Shown piece by piece: positions 54,227 to 62,873 of a DNA stretch of 64,000 nt (position 1 is its first letter; each line of letters opens with the position of its first letter). The stretch covers positions 26,133-90,132 of the forward strand of contig CAISPV010000003.1 in NCBI GenBank assembly GCA_903887485.1, read 5' to 3'. A model generated the notes under the pieces. It ran no database searches. It was not told the DNA's origin and saw only the letters and a program-made list of their open reading frames with translations. Source of the stretch: an uncultured Desulfobulbaceae bacterium. GTDB taxonomy: Bacteria; Desulfobacterota; Desulfobulbia; Desulfobulbales; Desulfocapsaceae. Position numbers and translations under genes: made by a program.

Positions 54227-56364
54227 GCAAAACAGGGCGGGCCAGACTCCTTCAGGCCGCCGCAACATCCTGCACCGGAATCCTGATCGCCCTGTTTCTC
54301 TGGCTTAATGGTTTTCTCGCTGGTTGGGAGGACCGGGTCTGGGATCTGGAAAGCAGGTGGTTTGCCGCACCCGGCCCTCATACCAAGGAGATTGTTCTGG
54401 TCCTTGTTGACCAGAAGAGTCTGGAGTGGGCTCAGTCGCAACTGGGAGTGACCTGGCCCTGGCCCCGGGAGCTGTACGGGGCCATTCTCGACAACTGCCG
54501 CCGGCATCAGGCCCTGGCAGTGGGCTTTGACGTCCTTTTTACCGAGCCCTCAAGCTTTGGCGTGGATGATGATCTGGCGCTCGGCGATGCCATCAAGGCC
54601 ATGGGCCGGTTCGCGGCTGGGTCGGTTTTTCCGGGCAAGGGAGATGGCGGACCACGGCAGTGGCCCGCTGATGTGCCCCGCCCCTCGTCCCGTTTTGCCA
54701 GGGGAGCGGGTGGTGATTCTTTTCCTGCTCCTCATTATGGTTCCGCAACCATGCCCATCAAGGAAGTTGCCGCCAGTCCTTCCATCCTTTGTAATGTCCA
54801 CCAGGACCCGGACCGGGACGGCATCTACCGATCCCTACACCCTCTGACCTTCTTTGACCAGCAGCCATTGCCGGGACTGGGAATCGGCGTTTATCTGGCC
54901 GCCCACCCTGAAGCCCGGATGACCTGGGAAGTGAAGTCGATGACTGTGGATGGGACGACCATTCCGGTTGATAAACAGGGCAGGACCCTTCTTCGTTTCC
55001 GGGGTCCGGCCGGGACCTTTCCGGCCCTTAGCGCCGCCTCGCTTTTGGCCGAGGAGATGGCCCTGCGCGCAGGGCGAAGTGAGGGGGTGGGACAAGGCGG
55101 GGAAAAACTGCAAGGCAAGTACGTCCTCTTCGGCTTTTCGGCGCCCGGTCTTTTTGATCTGCGGCCTACCCCGGTGGACGGTATCTTCTCCGGGGTGGAG
55201 ATCAATGCCACCCTCCTTGATAACCTGCTGGACAACGATTTTATCACCAGAGTCGATCCGAAAAAAGAGTTTGGGGTGCTCTGCCTGCTCGTCATTTTGG
55301 CGGGTATCCTTACTACCCTGTATCCCGGACCCGCTACCCTGACCGGATTTTCCCTCTGTTTTGCTTTGCTGCCGCTTGTCCTGGCCGTGCTCAGTTATCG
55401 CCAGGGACTGCGGTTGGAAATTTTGCCTCTGGAGAGCGGCCTTCTGGTCACTAACGGTCTTGCCATTTTTCTTGATTATCAGCGCGAAGGGAAACGACGT
55501 CGTTTTATCAAACACTCCTTCCGCCATTACCTCAGTCCACATGTCATTGAACAACTGATCGAAAATCCTGGGAAACTGCGTCTGGGCGGTGAACGGCGAG
55601 AACTCTCTATTTTCTTCTCTGATCTTCAGGGTTTTACCACTATCTCCGAGGGCCTGGAACCGGAGGCGTTGACTACTCTGCTCAATGCCTATCTGTCGGC
55701 TATGACCGATATTATTCTGGAAGAGGATGGGACGGTGGATAAATACGAGGGAGACGCGATCATCGCCTTCTGGAACGCGCCGATTGACGTGGCTGACCAT
55801 GCGGTACGGGCGGTGCGGGCTGCCCTGCGTTGTCAGAAAAAGCTGGCCGAGTTGCGGCCGCGCTTCAAGGAGCAGTACGGTCATGACCTGTTTATGCGGA
55901 TCGGGATCAATTCCGGTCCGGCCGTGGTCGGCAATCTGGGCTCATCGACCCGTTTTGATTACACCATGCTGGGGGATGCGGTGAACCTGGCGGCCCGTCT
56001 GGAAGGGGCGAACAAGCAGTTCGGCTCGTATTTGATGATCTCCGGGGCCAGCCGGGAGCAGATTGGGGAAGCCTTCCCCTGCCGGGAGCTGGCCAAGCTG
56101 ACCGTGGTCGGTCGCAAAGAACCGGTGCGGGTCTATGAGCCCTTTCTTCCCGAAGAATTTCAGCGGGCAGAGGCCAGGTGTCGGACCTTTGATCAGGGCC
56201 GGCAGGCCTTTTACCAGGGGCAATTCCAAGAGGCCATCACCCTCTTCTCCTCAATAGCCGATGAAGACCCACCCTCTGCCCATTATCTTACTCAATGTCG
56301 GGAGTTAGTCGAAAGAGGGGCCGGCGACAATTGGCAGGGGATTTGGTCGCTTACCAGTAAATAA
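54223..56364 (+). CDS. CHASE2-domain adenylate cyclase (class III)
   Basis: This 713-residue membrane enzyme has an N-terminal helix followed by an extracytoplasmic CHASE2 sensor (about 35-320), three membrane helices (about 345-425) and a class III cyclase domain (about 455-620). Metal-binding aspartates are in 'FFSDLQGFTTIS' and 'YEGDAIIAF'. 'DKYEGD' keeps the lysine and 'YTMLGDAVNLAARLEG' the aspartate that specify ATP, so cAMP is the likely product. A short TPR-like tail follows. It is the third gene of the SH3-M48-cyclase operon. Confidence 0.93.
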   Translation: MSKTGRARLLQAAATSCTGILIALFLWLNGFLAGWEDRVWDLESRWFAAPGPHTKEIVLVLVDQKSLEWAQSQLGVTWPWPRELYGAILDNCRRHQALAVGFDVLFTEPSSFGVDDDLALGDAIKAMGRFAAGSVFPGKGDGGPRQWPADVPRPSSRFARGAGGDSFPAPHYGSATMPIKEVAASPSILCNVHQDPDRDGIYRSLHPLTFFDQQPLPGLGIGVYLAAHPEARMTWEVKSMTVDGTTIPVDKQGRTLLRFRGPAGTFPALSAASLLAEEMALRAGRSEGVGQGGEKLQGKYVLFGFSAPGLFDLRPTPVDGIFSGVEINATLLDNLLDNDFITRVDPKKEFGVLCLLVILAGILTTLYPGPATLTGFSLCFALLPLVLAVLSYRQGLRLEILPLESGLLVTNGLAIFLDYQREGKRRRFIKHSFRHYLSPHVIEQLIENPGKLRLGGERRELSIFFSDLQGFTTISEGLEPEALTTLLNAYLSAMTDIILEEDGTVDKYEGDAIIAFWNAPIDVADHAVRAVRAALRCQKKLAELRPRFKEQYGHDLFMRIGINSGPAVVGNLGSSTRFDYTMLGDAVNLAARLEGANKQFGSYLMISGASREQIGEAFPCRELAKLTVVGRKEPVRVYEPFLPEEFQRAEARCRTFDQGRQAFYQGQFQEAITLFSSIADEDPPSAHYLTQCRELVERGAGDNWQGIWSLTSK

Positions 56365-56422
56365 CCAAGGTGGTGCGGGGGTAGCTCTGTCTATACAGCG
56401 GCAGATTTTCTGCTGTTTGCTC

Positions 56423-57196
56423 TCAGCTTGGATTCTGGTCTGAACAAGGGAAATAGGACGAGAGATCAATGCGCTTGTTGCGAAGCACCGATTCAAGGAG
56501 ATCCCGGCTCTTCAAAATCACAGTTGAGGGATCCAGATAGTGGACAAACTCCGAGGAGGGGTTGTGCATCTCAATAAAGATCCTGGCCTTTTTATTCATG
56601 CCCTGGATGCGGGAAACGGCATGAAGGGTTTTGATATCCGGTTCCTGGAAGCGGGCGTTGGAAAAGACAAAGATATAAGCGGCCTCCTCGATGTTGGCCT
56701 GTTTCAACGCCGAAGGACTGATTGGTACTCCGCGGACGAAAAAAGTATGCGGATAAGGATTGACCCCTACCAGATCTGTGACCACTACGGTATCACGCCC
56801 GGCCAGTTCAGGATAATGAGGGATGGTCTGTAAGAGTTCATCGGCAAAGGCTGTATATTCACAGATCACAATATGGTCTGTGCTGTGTATCTGGGCTGTG
56901 CCCAGACGATCCCTGTGCATGAGGTTGTGCAGTTTTTCCGCGGTCAGGGTGATGAAATTGGTGTAGCAGTAAATGCCGGTGATGATGGTGATGGCCCCGG
57001 CAATCCGGCCCTGCAAGGTGAGAGGTGAAATGTCGCCATAGCCCACGGTGGTGGAACTGATCAGCCACCACCAGACCACATCGCCCATGGAGTGAATAGA
57101 GGGGTTGATCGTGTGTTCATAGCTCCAGAAGATCCCGGAGGAAATGGCAAAACTGATGATGAGGAGTGCCCCCAGAAAGCGAAATTGTTTTTTCAT
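56423..57196 (-). CDS. Two-helix potassium channel with RCK/TrkA-N domain
   Basis: This 257-residue inner-membrane channel has two helices (about residues 8-25 and 68-88) flanking the selectivity filter 'SSTTVGYGDIS'. A cytosolic Rossmann-like RCK domain follows from about residue 105 ('DHIVICEYTAFADELL'). RCK domains gate the pore on ligand binding. The loop glycines are reduced compared with NAD-binding TrkA-N, so the ligand is uncertain. Confidence 0.92.
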   Translation of the reverse strand: MKKQFRFLGALLIISFAISSGIFWSYEHTINPSIHSMGDVVWWWLISSTTVGYGDISPLTLQGRIAGAITIITGIYCYTNFITLTAEKLHNLMHRDRLGTAQIHSTDHIVICEYTAFADELLQTIPHYPELAGRDTVVVTDLVGVNPYPHTFFVRGVPISPSALKQANIEEAAYIFVFSNARFQEPDIKTLHAVSRIQGMNKKARIFIEMHNPSSEFVHYLDPSTVILKSRDLLESVLRNKRIDLSSYFPCSDQNPS

Positions 57197-57253
57197 GGAT
57201 GTGATGGAGTTTTCTGATAGCGGTATGGTGATTTATTTATCTGAAACAGTAAA

Positions 57254-57502
57254 TCATGCTTTTTTTAATTGTTGGAAATTTCTTGCCACTTTAAAAGGAA
57301 TGGCGAGACAGGTCTTGCCCATTCGCAGAAGAGGGTTTGTGATCAGGTGTCTTCGATAGATTCTGCCCCAGCTTTTTGATGAGAGTTTTCTTTTATCTTC
57401 AGGAACGGATGTGAGAACTCTATCGTAAACGATTTTCTGGGTGGCTGTTGCACCAAGTGAAATGACATTGGGATCGTTCATAACCGGGTGACGGGATTTC
57501 AT
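57254..57502 (-). CDS. Small basic protein, doubtful gene
   Basis: This 82-residue ORF is on the same strand as, and 32 bases beyond, the M20 peptidase. The product is basic and soluble ('KRKLSSKSWGRIYRRHL'). There is no recognisable domain and no Shine-Dalgarno at the ATG. It is not a shadow of another gene, so it is listed, but coding is unproven. Confidence 0.35.
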   Translation of the reverse strand: MKSRHPVMNDPNVISLGATATQKIVYDRVLTSVPEDKRKLSSKSWGRIYRRHLITNPLLRMGKTCLAIPFKVARNFQQLKKA

Positions 57503-57534
57503 TGTTTCAGAAGGTGAGAGCTGAAGGCCGTTGT

Positions 57535-58743
57535 TCAGGCCACCACAATGGCGAAGAGCAGTTCAGTCAGGCGAATCAGGTCTTTCAGGTCAAGGCATTC
57601 ATCTGTGGTATGAACCTTGTCCATGCCGGTGGCGATGATGGCGGTGGGCAGACCGAAGCTGTTGAGGATGTTGGCATCGCTGCCGCCTCCGGCAATCTGA
57701 AACTCCAGGTTCCGGCCGAGATTCAGGCCGGCCTGATTGACTCGTGCCAGCACCGGATCGCTCAACTCAAGGCGCATGGCCGGGTATTCCAGTTGGACGT
57801 TGATCTCCACCGATGGCGCGGGAGTCAGGGCTGCAGGGATGGGATTCCCCAGTGTCGCTCGCTCCTGGGCCGGAGTCTCGTCTTCGTCTCGCTTACCTGG
57901 CGGGAGCGGCCAGCATTCAATCACCTGCTGAAATGTCCGTTTAATCTTTTCGGTGTGAGCGGCCAGTTTCTGCAGGGAGTGGCTTCTGACCTCCCCTTCA
58001 AGGGTGATGTGGTCCGGGATGATGTTGGTGGCCACCCCTCCGTGAATGAGTCCGAAGTTGGCCGTTGATTCCTCATCCAGGCGTCCCAGACGGAGGTTGG
58101 CAATAGCGCTTGCCGTCAGGCACAGGGCGCTGATCCCCTGTTCCGGATGGAGTCCGGCATGGGCGGCAATACCGTGGACCTCGATCTGCAGTTTGTTGGC
58201 GGCCGGTGCCCCGGTTATGATCCGGTCAATACCCGTTGAGTCGAGGGCATATCCAAAGCTTGCGGTCATCTTGGTGCAATCCAGGGCCTTGGCCCCGAGC
58301 AGTCCGATCTCTTCGCAGGTGGTGAACAGGAGCTCGATTGGCCCATGGTCAATCTTGTTTTCCCGGAGTATCCGGATCAGTTCAATGAGGGCGGCAATTC
58401 CTGATTTGTCGTCACTGCCCAGCACGGTGTCATCACGACTGGTGAAGATGTCGCCGGTGCGTACTACCTTTACCCCGCAACCAGGCTCCACGACGTCCAT
58501 GTGACAGGCAAAAAAAATCGTTTCCAGATCCGGTTTATTGCCGGGAATGGAGATGATGAGGTTGCCGCAGTCAGAACCGGTTTGTTCTGCAGAAGTATCT
58601 TCCTCAATACTTGCAGCCTCCAGGTCATGAAAAGTCCTGATCAGATAGTCGGATACCCCTTTTTCCCTGCGGGATGGACTGTCAATTTCGCAGAGTTGCA
58701 CAAAGGTGCGTGCCAGTCGTTCCTGATCGATAGGGATGTTCAT
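57535..58743 (-). CDS. M20-family metallopeptidase (peptidase T-like)
   Basis: This has about 402 residues from the ATG at 58743, five bases after the ispDF stop and with AGAGGAAA upstream; the ORF-track start at 58791 lies inside ispDF. The dinuclear zinc site is visible as 'FACHMDVVEPG', 'LGSDDKSGIAAL', 'TTCEEIGLLGAKAL' and 'ALDSTG'. The dimerisation domain begins near 'IEVHGIAAHAGLHPEQG'. It acts on small peptides in the cytosol, and the exact substrate is unknown. Confidence 0.9.
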   Translation of the reverse strand: MNIPIDQERLARTFVQLCEIDSPSRREKGVSDYLIRTFHDLEAASIEEDTSAEQTGSDCGNLIISIPGNKPDLETIFFACHMDVVEPGCGVKVVRTGDIFTSRDDTVLGSDDKSGIAALIELIRILRENKIDHGPIELLFTTCEEIGLLGAKALDCTKMTASFGYALDSTGIDRIITGAPAANKLQIEVHGIAAHAGLHPEQGISALCLTASAIANLRLGRLDEESTANFGLIHGGVATNIIPDHITLEGEVRSHSLQKLAAHTEKIKRTFQQVIECWPLPPGKRDEDETPAQERATLGNPIPAALTPAPSVEINVQLEYPAMRLELSDPVLARVNQAGLNLGRNLEFQIAGGGSDANILNSFGLPTAIIATGMDKVHTTDECLDLKDLIRLTELLFAIVVA

Positions 58744-58748
58744 CTGTC

Positions 58749-59924
58749 TTATTTCCTCTCGTTTGCTGTTAGCAGCACCACGGCATGGCAATCAATGCCT
58801 TCTTCCCGGCCGGTAAATCCCATTTTTTCGGTGGTGGTGGCCTTCAGGTTGATCTGCTCAGTGCTTACCTGGCAAGCCGTGGCCAGAGTTTGGCGCATGG
58901 TGTCCATATAGGGCGCCAGTTTCGGGGCTTGGCAGATGATGGTGATATCGGCGTTAGAAATGGTAAAACCTTTGCCTGCGGCCAGCTCCATAACCTGCTC
59001 CAGCAGGGTGATGGAGTAGACATTTTTGAAGCGCTGATCCGAGTCCGGGAAATGACGACCGATATCGCCCATCCCCAGCGCCCCAAGCACCGCATCACAC
59101 AGGGCATGGGTAACCACATCGGCATCGGAGTGGCCGGCAAGGCCGAGGGTATGAGGGACGGTAACTCCTGCCAGGACAAGGTTTCTACCTGGAATAAGGC
59201 GGTGGGCGTCATAGCCGTGACCGATACGCATGGTGGGGATGGAGGGTGGGCGCATGATTTTTTCCGCCAGGATCAGGTCATCGGGTCGAGTGATTTTGAT
59301 GTTGGTCTCGGAGCCTTCAATCAGGGTGACCGCAATCCCTGCCAGTTCCAGCAGGGCGGCCTCATCGGTCACATCCTGATCATTAAATGCCGCATAGGCC
59401 TGCTTGAGCAGCGGTAGCCTGACTGCCTGCGGGGTCTGGGCCTGCCATAGGCCCTGTCGGTCAACGGTTGCCGCGATGGTCTGATCAGGATGGGAACTTT
59501 TCAAGGTGTCTTTGACCGGTATGGCGGCAATAGCCGCGCCATGCTGCCAAGCCGCCTCAAGGCATCGCTGGATGAGATCCGGTGTGACCAGTGGCCGGGC
59601 GCCGTCATGGACTAAAACGATCTCGGTCTCATCCGTCAGGCACTCCATGCCGGCCAGCACCGAATCCTGCCGTCTTCGGCCGCCAGCGGTGACAATAATG
59701 GCTTCGCTGGTCAGGTTGTATTTTGTGAGAAGTTGGTGGGTCTCCGCAATAAAGTTTTGGGGGACAACAACGATAAAGCGGTCAATAGAGGGCACGGCGA
59801 CAAAGGCCCGGATGGTATGGATCAGGATGGGAACGCCGGCCAGGCGATGGTACTGTTTCGGATGATCCAGGCCCATTCTGGTTCCGCTTCCGGCGGCAGG
59901 GATAATGGCGGCGGCAGATGGCAT
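58749..59924 (-). CDS. ispDF: Bifunctional IspD/IspF (MEP pathway)
   Basis: This is a fused 2-C-methylerythritol 4-phosphate cytidylyltransferase and MECDP synthase of about 391 residues. The IspD half has 'IIPAAGSGTRMG' and 'VLVHDGARPLV'. The IspF half begins near residue 240 with 'RIGHGYDAHRL' and continues 'LAGHSDADVVTHALCDA' and 'NLKATTTEKMGFTGREEG'. The intervening IspE step is encoded elsewhere. The ATG at 59924 gives the standard IspD N-terminus and is preferred over 59960. The fusion is known in several proteobacterial groups. Confidence 0.96.
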   Translation of the reverse strand: MPSAAAIIPAAGSGTRMGLDHPKQYHRLAGVPILIHTIRAFVAVPSIDRFIVVVPQNFIAETHQLLTKYNLTSEAIIVTAGGRRRQDSVLAGMECLTDETEIVLVHDGARPLVTPDLIQRCLEAAWQHGAAIAAIPVKDTLKSSHPDQTIAATVDRQGLWQAQTPQAVRLPLLKQAYAAFNDQDVTDEAALLELAGIAVTLIEGSETNIKITRPDDLILAEKIMRPPSIPTMRIGHGYDAHRLIPGRNLVLAGVTVPHTLGLAGHSDADVVTHALCDAVLGALGMGDIGRHFPDSDQRFKNVYSITLLEQVMELAAGKGFTISNADITIICQAPKLAPYMDTMRQTLATACQVSTEQINLKATTTEKMGFTGREEGIDCHAVVLLTANERK

Positions 59925-59984
59925 AAACGAGATAAGAGAAGAATAAACCGTTGTGTGCAAATAATTGTAAAATTAAAATGCAAC

Positions 59985-60145
59985 GATCGGCATAAGGGGC
60001 TGTAACGAAATAATTGTATATTATGCCAGGCGCCTCTTAAAGAAACAGCCGGAAAAGATAGCTGTTTCTTTGTTGCGGCATAAGGTGGTGTAAAGAGGTT
60101 TGAGCAAACAAAGACTTGCTCAAACCTCTAACGCCACCTAAAAAA
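59985..60145. repeat. Composite two-hairpin repeat, copy 4, plus a degenerate copy (behind rnpB)
   Basis: Two adjacent units are present. CGGCATAAGGGGCTGTAACGAAATAA...GCGCCTCTTA (59988-60040) is degenerate. The second unit has a perfect 11-bp hairpin AAAGAAACAGC / GCTGTTTCTTT (about 60039-60071), the GCGGCATAAGG junction, and a long hairpin AAGGTGGTGTAAAGAGGTTTGAGCAA / TTGCTCAAACCTCTAACGCCACCTA (60082-60140). The inner stem sequence is unrelated to copies 1-3 but is fully complementary to itself. It ends against the T-run of rnpB. Confidence 0.8.
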
Positions 60146-60146
60146 C

Positions 60147-60502
60147 GAAGCGGGTTATAAGCCGAATTCTGTTCCCCGCATGCGGGGCCATGATCATTTC
60201 ACTATGGATGCCGGTTGCCCGGCACCTCTTGCAACCTACCCGGAGACAATGAGCGGGCAGCCCTTAAACGTCTCCCTATTTGGTCTTGCTCCGAATGGGG
60301 TTTACCTTGCCCTGGAATGTCACCATCCAGGCGGTGAGCTCTTGCCTCGCCGTTTCACCCTTACCCAGCACCATCCTAGGCGGTTTATTTTCTGTGGCAC
60401 TTTCCCCCGGTCACCCGGCGTTCGCGTTACGAACCATCCTGCCCTGCGGAGTTCGGACTTTCCTCCCCGGCACAAGGCCGGAGCGATCATGCACCCGCTT
60501 CA
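60147..60502 (-). ncRNA. rnpB: RNase P RNA (type A)
   Basis: This is the catalytic RNA for tRNA 5' maturation. The minus strand carries the conserved core: GAGGAAAGTCCGAACTCC near the 5' side, GAAACGGCGAGGCAAGAG in the middle, and ACAGAATTCGGCTTATAA near the 3' end. The ends pair as P1 (GAAGCGGGT with ACCCGCTTC). The length of about 356 nt fits. A TATGAT -10-like box lies just upstream (60513-60508), and TTTTTT directly follows P1 as a terminator. The ORFs listed over it are not genes. Confidence 0.96.
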
Positions 60503-60565
60503 CCCGCATCATAGCGTGAGAACAGAAAAGTTAAAAGGAGAAAGTCAGCCGACTGTCGCTATTCT

Positions 60566-61285
60566 CTATTCCTGGTCTTCCGGCGCCTGATAGTAGATGA
60601 TGCGTTGACAGACCGGGCAATCGAGGTGTCGATCTCCGCGCAGGAGGATGTTAAATTGCTGAGGAGGGATACTCATGAAGCAGCCCTGACAGACACCCGC
60701 AAGGACATTGACCACAGCCAGGCCCTTGCGCCGTTCTCGCAGGATATTGTATTTGTTGAGAAGTTTCCCCTCAACTTCACTGGCGTATTTCTGCCGTTTG
60801 CTGTCTTGTCCTTGTTTGTTTTTGTGAATGGCCTCAATGGCCTCTTTGGTTTTGGCTGTTTCTGCCACCAGGTTTTTTGCTTCTTCCTGTAAGAGTTCCT
60901 GTTGTCTGGTGATCTGGGCCGTCAGGGATTCCACTTCTTCCATGATGGCGACAATTTTTTCCTCTTTTTCCTTGATGCTTCGCTTGCCATCTTCGATTTC
61001 CTTGAGCAGGGCGGTCTGTTCCCGTCCGGTCTGGACCTGCATCATCTTTGATTGGCGGGACTTTACATGGGCCAGGTCCTCGCTCAGTTCAAGATCCAAG
61101 GTGCGGTGTTCTTTTTCCAGAGTGTTGATCTGCTCATGGAGATCGTCAATATCAGCCTCCCGTTGGGTGAGCATGGCGCTTTGCTGCTCAAGGGCGTCCT
61201 GTTTCTGTTGTATCTCATTGTCAATGGTGTCAAGGTGCAGGTCAATTTTTTGTAGTGAAATGAGTTGCGAGATGACTTCGTTCAA
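60566..61285 (-). CDS. Coiled-coil protein with C4 zinc ribbon (DUF164-type)
   Basis: This 239-residue protein has about 170 residues of heptad-rich coiled coil, then a zinc ribbon made of 'CQGCFMSIPP' and 'CPVCQRIIYY'. This family is found across bacteria, often beside nif3, and is thought to act with nucleic acids or cell-division machinery, with no firm function. The start is a TTG at 61285, preceded by AGGAG. nif3 ends 35 bases upstream. Confidence 0.9.
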   Translation of the reverse strand: MNEVISQLISLQKIDLHLDTIDNEIQQKQDALEQQSAMLTQREADIDDLHEQINTLEKEHRTLDLELSEDLAHVKSRQSKMMQVQTGREQTALLKEIEDGKRSIKEKEEKIVAIMEEVESLTAQITRQQELLQEEAKNLVAETAKTKEAIEAIHKNKQGQDSKRQKYASEVEGKLLNKYNILRERRKGLAVVNVLAGVCQGCFMSIPPQQFNILLRGDRHLDCPVCQRIIYYQAPEDQE

Positions 61286-61320
61286 GGTGGCTCTCCTGGG
61301 TCGCTTAGTTGGGTGAAATG

Positions 61321-62148
61321 TTATATGAAATTATTTTTGTGGTTGCAGGTAAAAGGGTGTCTTTCGGTCTGGGTCAAGAATACGTCCAGCGACCAGTTGT
61401 TGGCCGTGGCCCATTCTTGTATCCTGCCTTGCAGGAAAGGCATAACTGGTTGTTCGGTGCCATAATGGGTGCCATCGATGATACAGAATCCACATTCTTC
61501 TGCCCAGCGGGCGGTGCTGTGTTTGATTTCTGCCGAAAGATAGATGTCTGCACCCCGCGCTCGTGCGGTCTCTGCAAGCTCTGATCCGCTGCCGCCGCAG
61601 AGGGCCATTGTCTTGATTTGTTCTGGTATTGTGCCGGCTATCTGGATGGTTTCGAGCTGTAAGGCATGGAAGAGTCTGTCCATCAATGCAGGGGCAGAAA
61701 GCGGGGGATCAAAGATGCCTATGCGGCCCATTCCGGTTGCTTTTGTTTCTTCCATTGTTCCGGGACGAAGCGGGGCCAGGGCGGTAAGGCCAAGGGCTAA
61801 GGCCAGGGCATCGTTTGTTCCTTCGGCGGCATTATCAAGATTGGTGTGGCAACTGATAATGTTGATCTTGTGGGTCAACGCTTTTTCAAGAAAGATGCCG
61901 CCAGGGGAGTTGGTGATGATCGAGGTCAGGGGATGGAAGATGCAGGGGTGGTGAGTGATAAGGGTGTTTGCCCCAAGGGCAATGGCTTCGTCCAGAAGTT
62001 GAAGGCCTGGGTCAAGTCCAAGCAGGATCGAGGTGACGCGCGCCTCTGGATCGCCTGCAAGCAGCCCGACATTATCCCAGCTTTCAGCAAGAGAAAAGGG
62101 GGCAAGCTGATCAAGGCAGGCAAGGATATGCTTGATTTGCACCTTCAT
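61321..62148 (-). CDS. Nif3-like dinuclear metal-centre protein
   Basis: This 275-residue member of the Nif3/YbgI (GTP cyclohydrolase 1 type 2 homologue) family has metal ligands visible in 'LITHHPCIFHPL', 'SCHTNLDNAAEG', and the C-terminal 'LSAEIKHSTA' and 'DGTHYGTEQP'. 'AESWDNVGLLAGDP' at the N-terminus is the signature. The biochemical role is unsettled. It heads the nif3-zinc-ribbon pair upstream of rnpB. Confidence 0.93.
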   Translation of the reverse strand: MKVQIKHILACLDQLAPFSLAESWDNVGLLAGDPEARVTSILLGLDPGLQLLDEAIALGANTLITHHPCIFHPLTSIITNSPGGIFLEKALTHKINIISCHTNLDNAAEGTNDALALALGLTALAPLRPGTMEETKATGMGRIGIFDPPLSAPALMDRLFHALQLETIQIAGTIPEQIKTMALCGGSGSELAETARARGADIYLSAEIKHSTARWAEECGFCIIDGTHYGTEQPVMPFLQGRIQEWATANNWSLDVFLTQTERHPFTCNHKNNFI

Positions 62149-62183
62149 GTTGTCTGCCTCTGGCCGGAGTGTGCGGCAGGCAA

Positions 62184-62222
62184 TAAAAAAAGGTACATCC
62201 CGGGAGGGGTGTACCTTTTTAT
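62184..62222 (-). terminator. Terminator between the tRNA and nif3 (bidirectional form)
   Basis: AAAAAGGTACA and TGTACCTTTTT form a stem around a CCCGGGAGGGG loop, with A/T runs on both sides. On the minus strand it would end the tRNA transcript just before nif3. Confidence 0.8.
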
Positions 62223-62372
62223 TTCATTTCGCCTGAGCCAGAGGTGATCATCCTTGATGGCCAGATTGCGTATGGGAACTGTTGCCTTCCCTGTTTTGTT
62301 TGTGAGAGCAGATAATGTATTCAAGGAACCTGGTGGTTGGATGCAGATTCTGTAGCAAGATTCTCTGTTAAT

Positions 62373-62449
62373 TGGTGGGCGCAGTAGGACTCGAACCTAC
62401 GACCGACCGGTTATGAGCCGGTGGCTCTAGCCAGCTGAGCTATGCGCCC
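62373..62449 (-). tRNA. tRNA with CAU anticodon (probably elongator tRNA-Met)
   Basis: This 77-nt cloverleaf reads on the minus strand from 62449: acceptor GGGCGCA pairs TGCGCCC, D-loop TAGCTCAGCTGGC, anticodon arm CCGGCTCATAACCGG (anticodon CAT), T-arm GTAGGTTCGAGTCCTAC. The discriminator A and CCA are encoded. A CAU anticodon may be elongator Met, initiator Met or the lysidine-modified Ile2. The paired first acceptor base argues against initiator, and Met is preferred to Ile2. Confidence 0.95.
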
Positions 62450-62873
62450 TTTCTGACAACAAACCTGTTACTATACGGGCAGGATGTCGGTATTGTCAAC
62501 AAAAAAAGGTTGTTTTGTGAGGAGCAAGTAAATTGTTGAGAGTTATTGTGTGGAATCTCTTCGGTTTTAACGAGGGGCAAGGAGATGGTATAGGTGCTTG
62601 GTGTGGTCGATAGGACATTTTGAAGGTATTCAATTTAGACGATGAAGAGGAGCGGGATGACAGACCGGCAAGTGACTGAGTTGGATTTCATACAGGTGGT
62701 GCTGGTGGAGGACGAGATAGATTCTGGCAGAATGAATGGTTTTTTGAAATAAAAACTATGGCTAACCTCGTGTTGACAAGAGATTGGGCGTGTAGTTTTA
62801 TAATTTGAATGTTAGTGAAAATTCGAGGAAATGATGTGGCCGGATATGAAACCCTTTTGCCCCTTAATTGCTG
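62450..62873. other. Intergenic region between tRNA and response regulator
   Basis: No supported gene is present. A tiny frame (ATG at about 62657, 31 codons) reads 'VVLVEDEIDS', vaguely like the start of a response-regulator receiver domain, but it ends in TAA and is too short to call. The tRNA promoter should lie just above 62450. Nothing else stands out. Confidence 0.35.

Noticed and set aside
54835-55884. 349-residue ORF antisense to the CHASE2 cyclase
   Set aside because: It is a shadow of a gene with well-defined CHASE2 and cyclase motifs.
60180-60590. ORFs of 136 and 79 residues over 60180-60590
   Set aside because: They lie antisense to, and entirely within or across, the RNase P RNA, whose conserved core and P1 pairing are unmistakable.
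62657-62752. 31-codon frame with a response-regulator-like start
   Set aside because: It is too short, with no downstream continuation in any frame; probably chance or a very decayed fragment.
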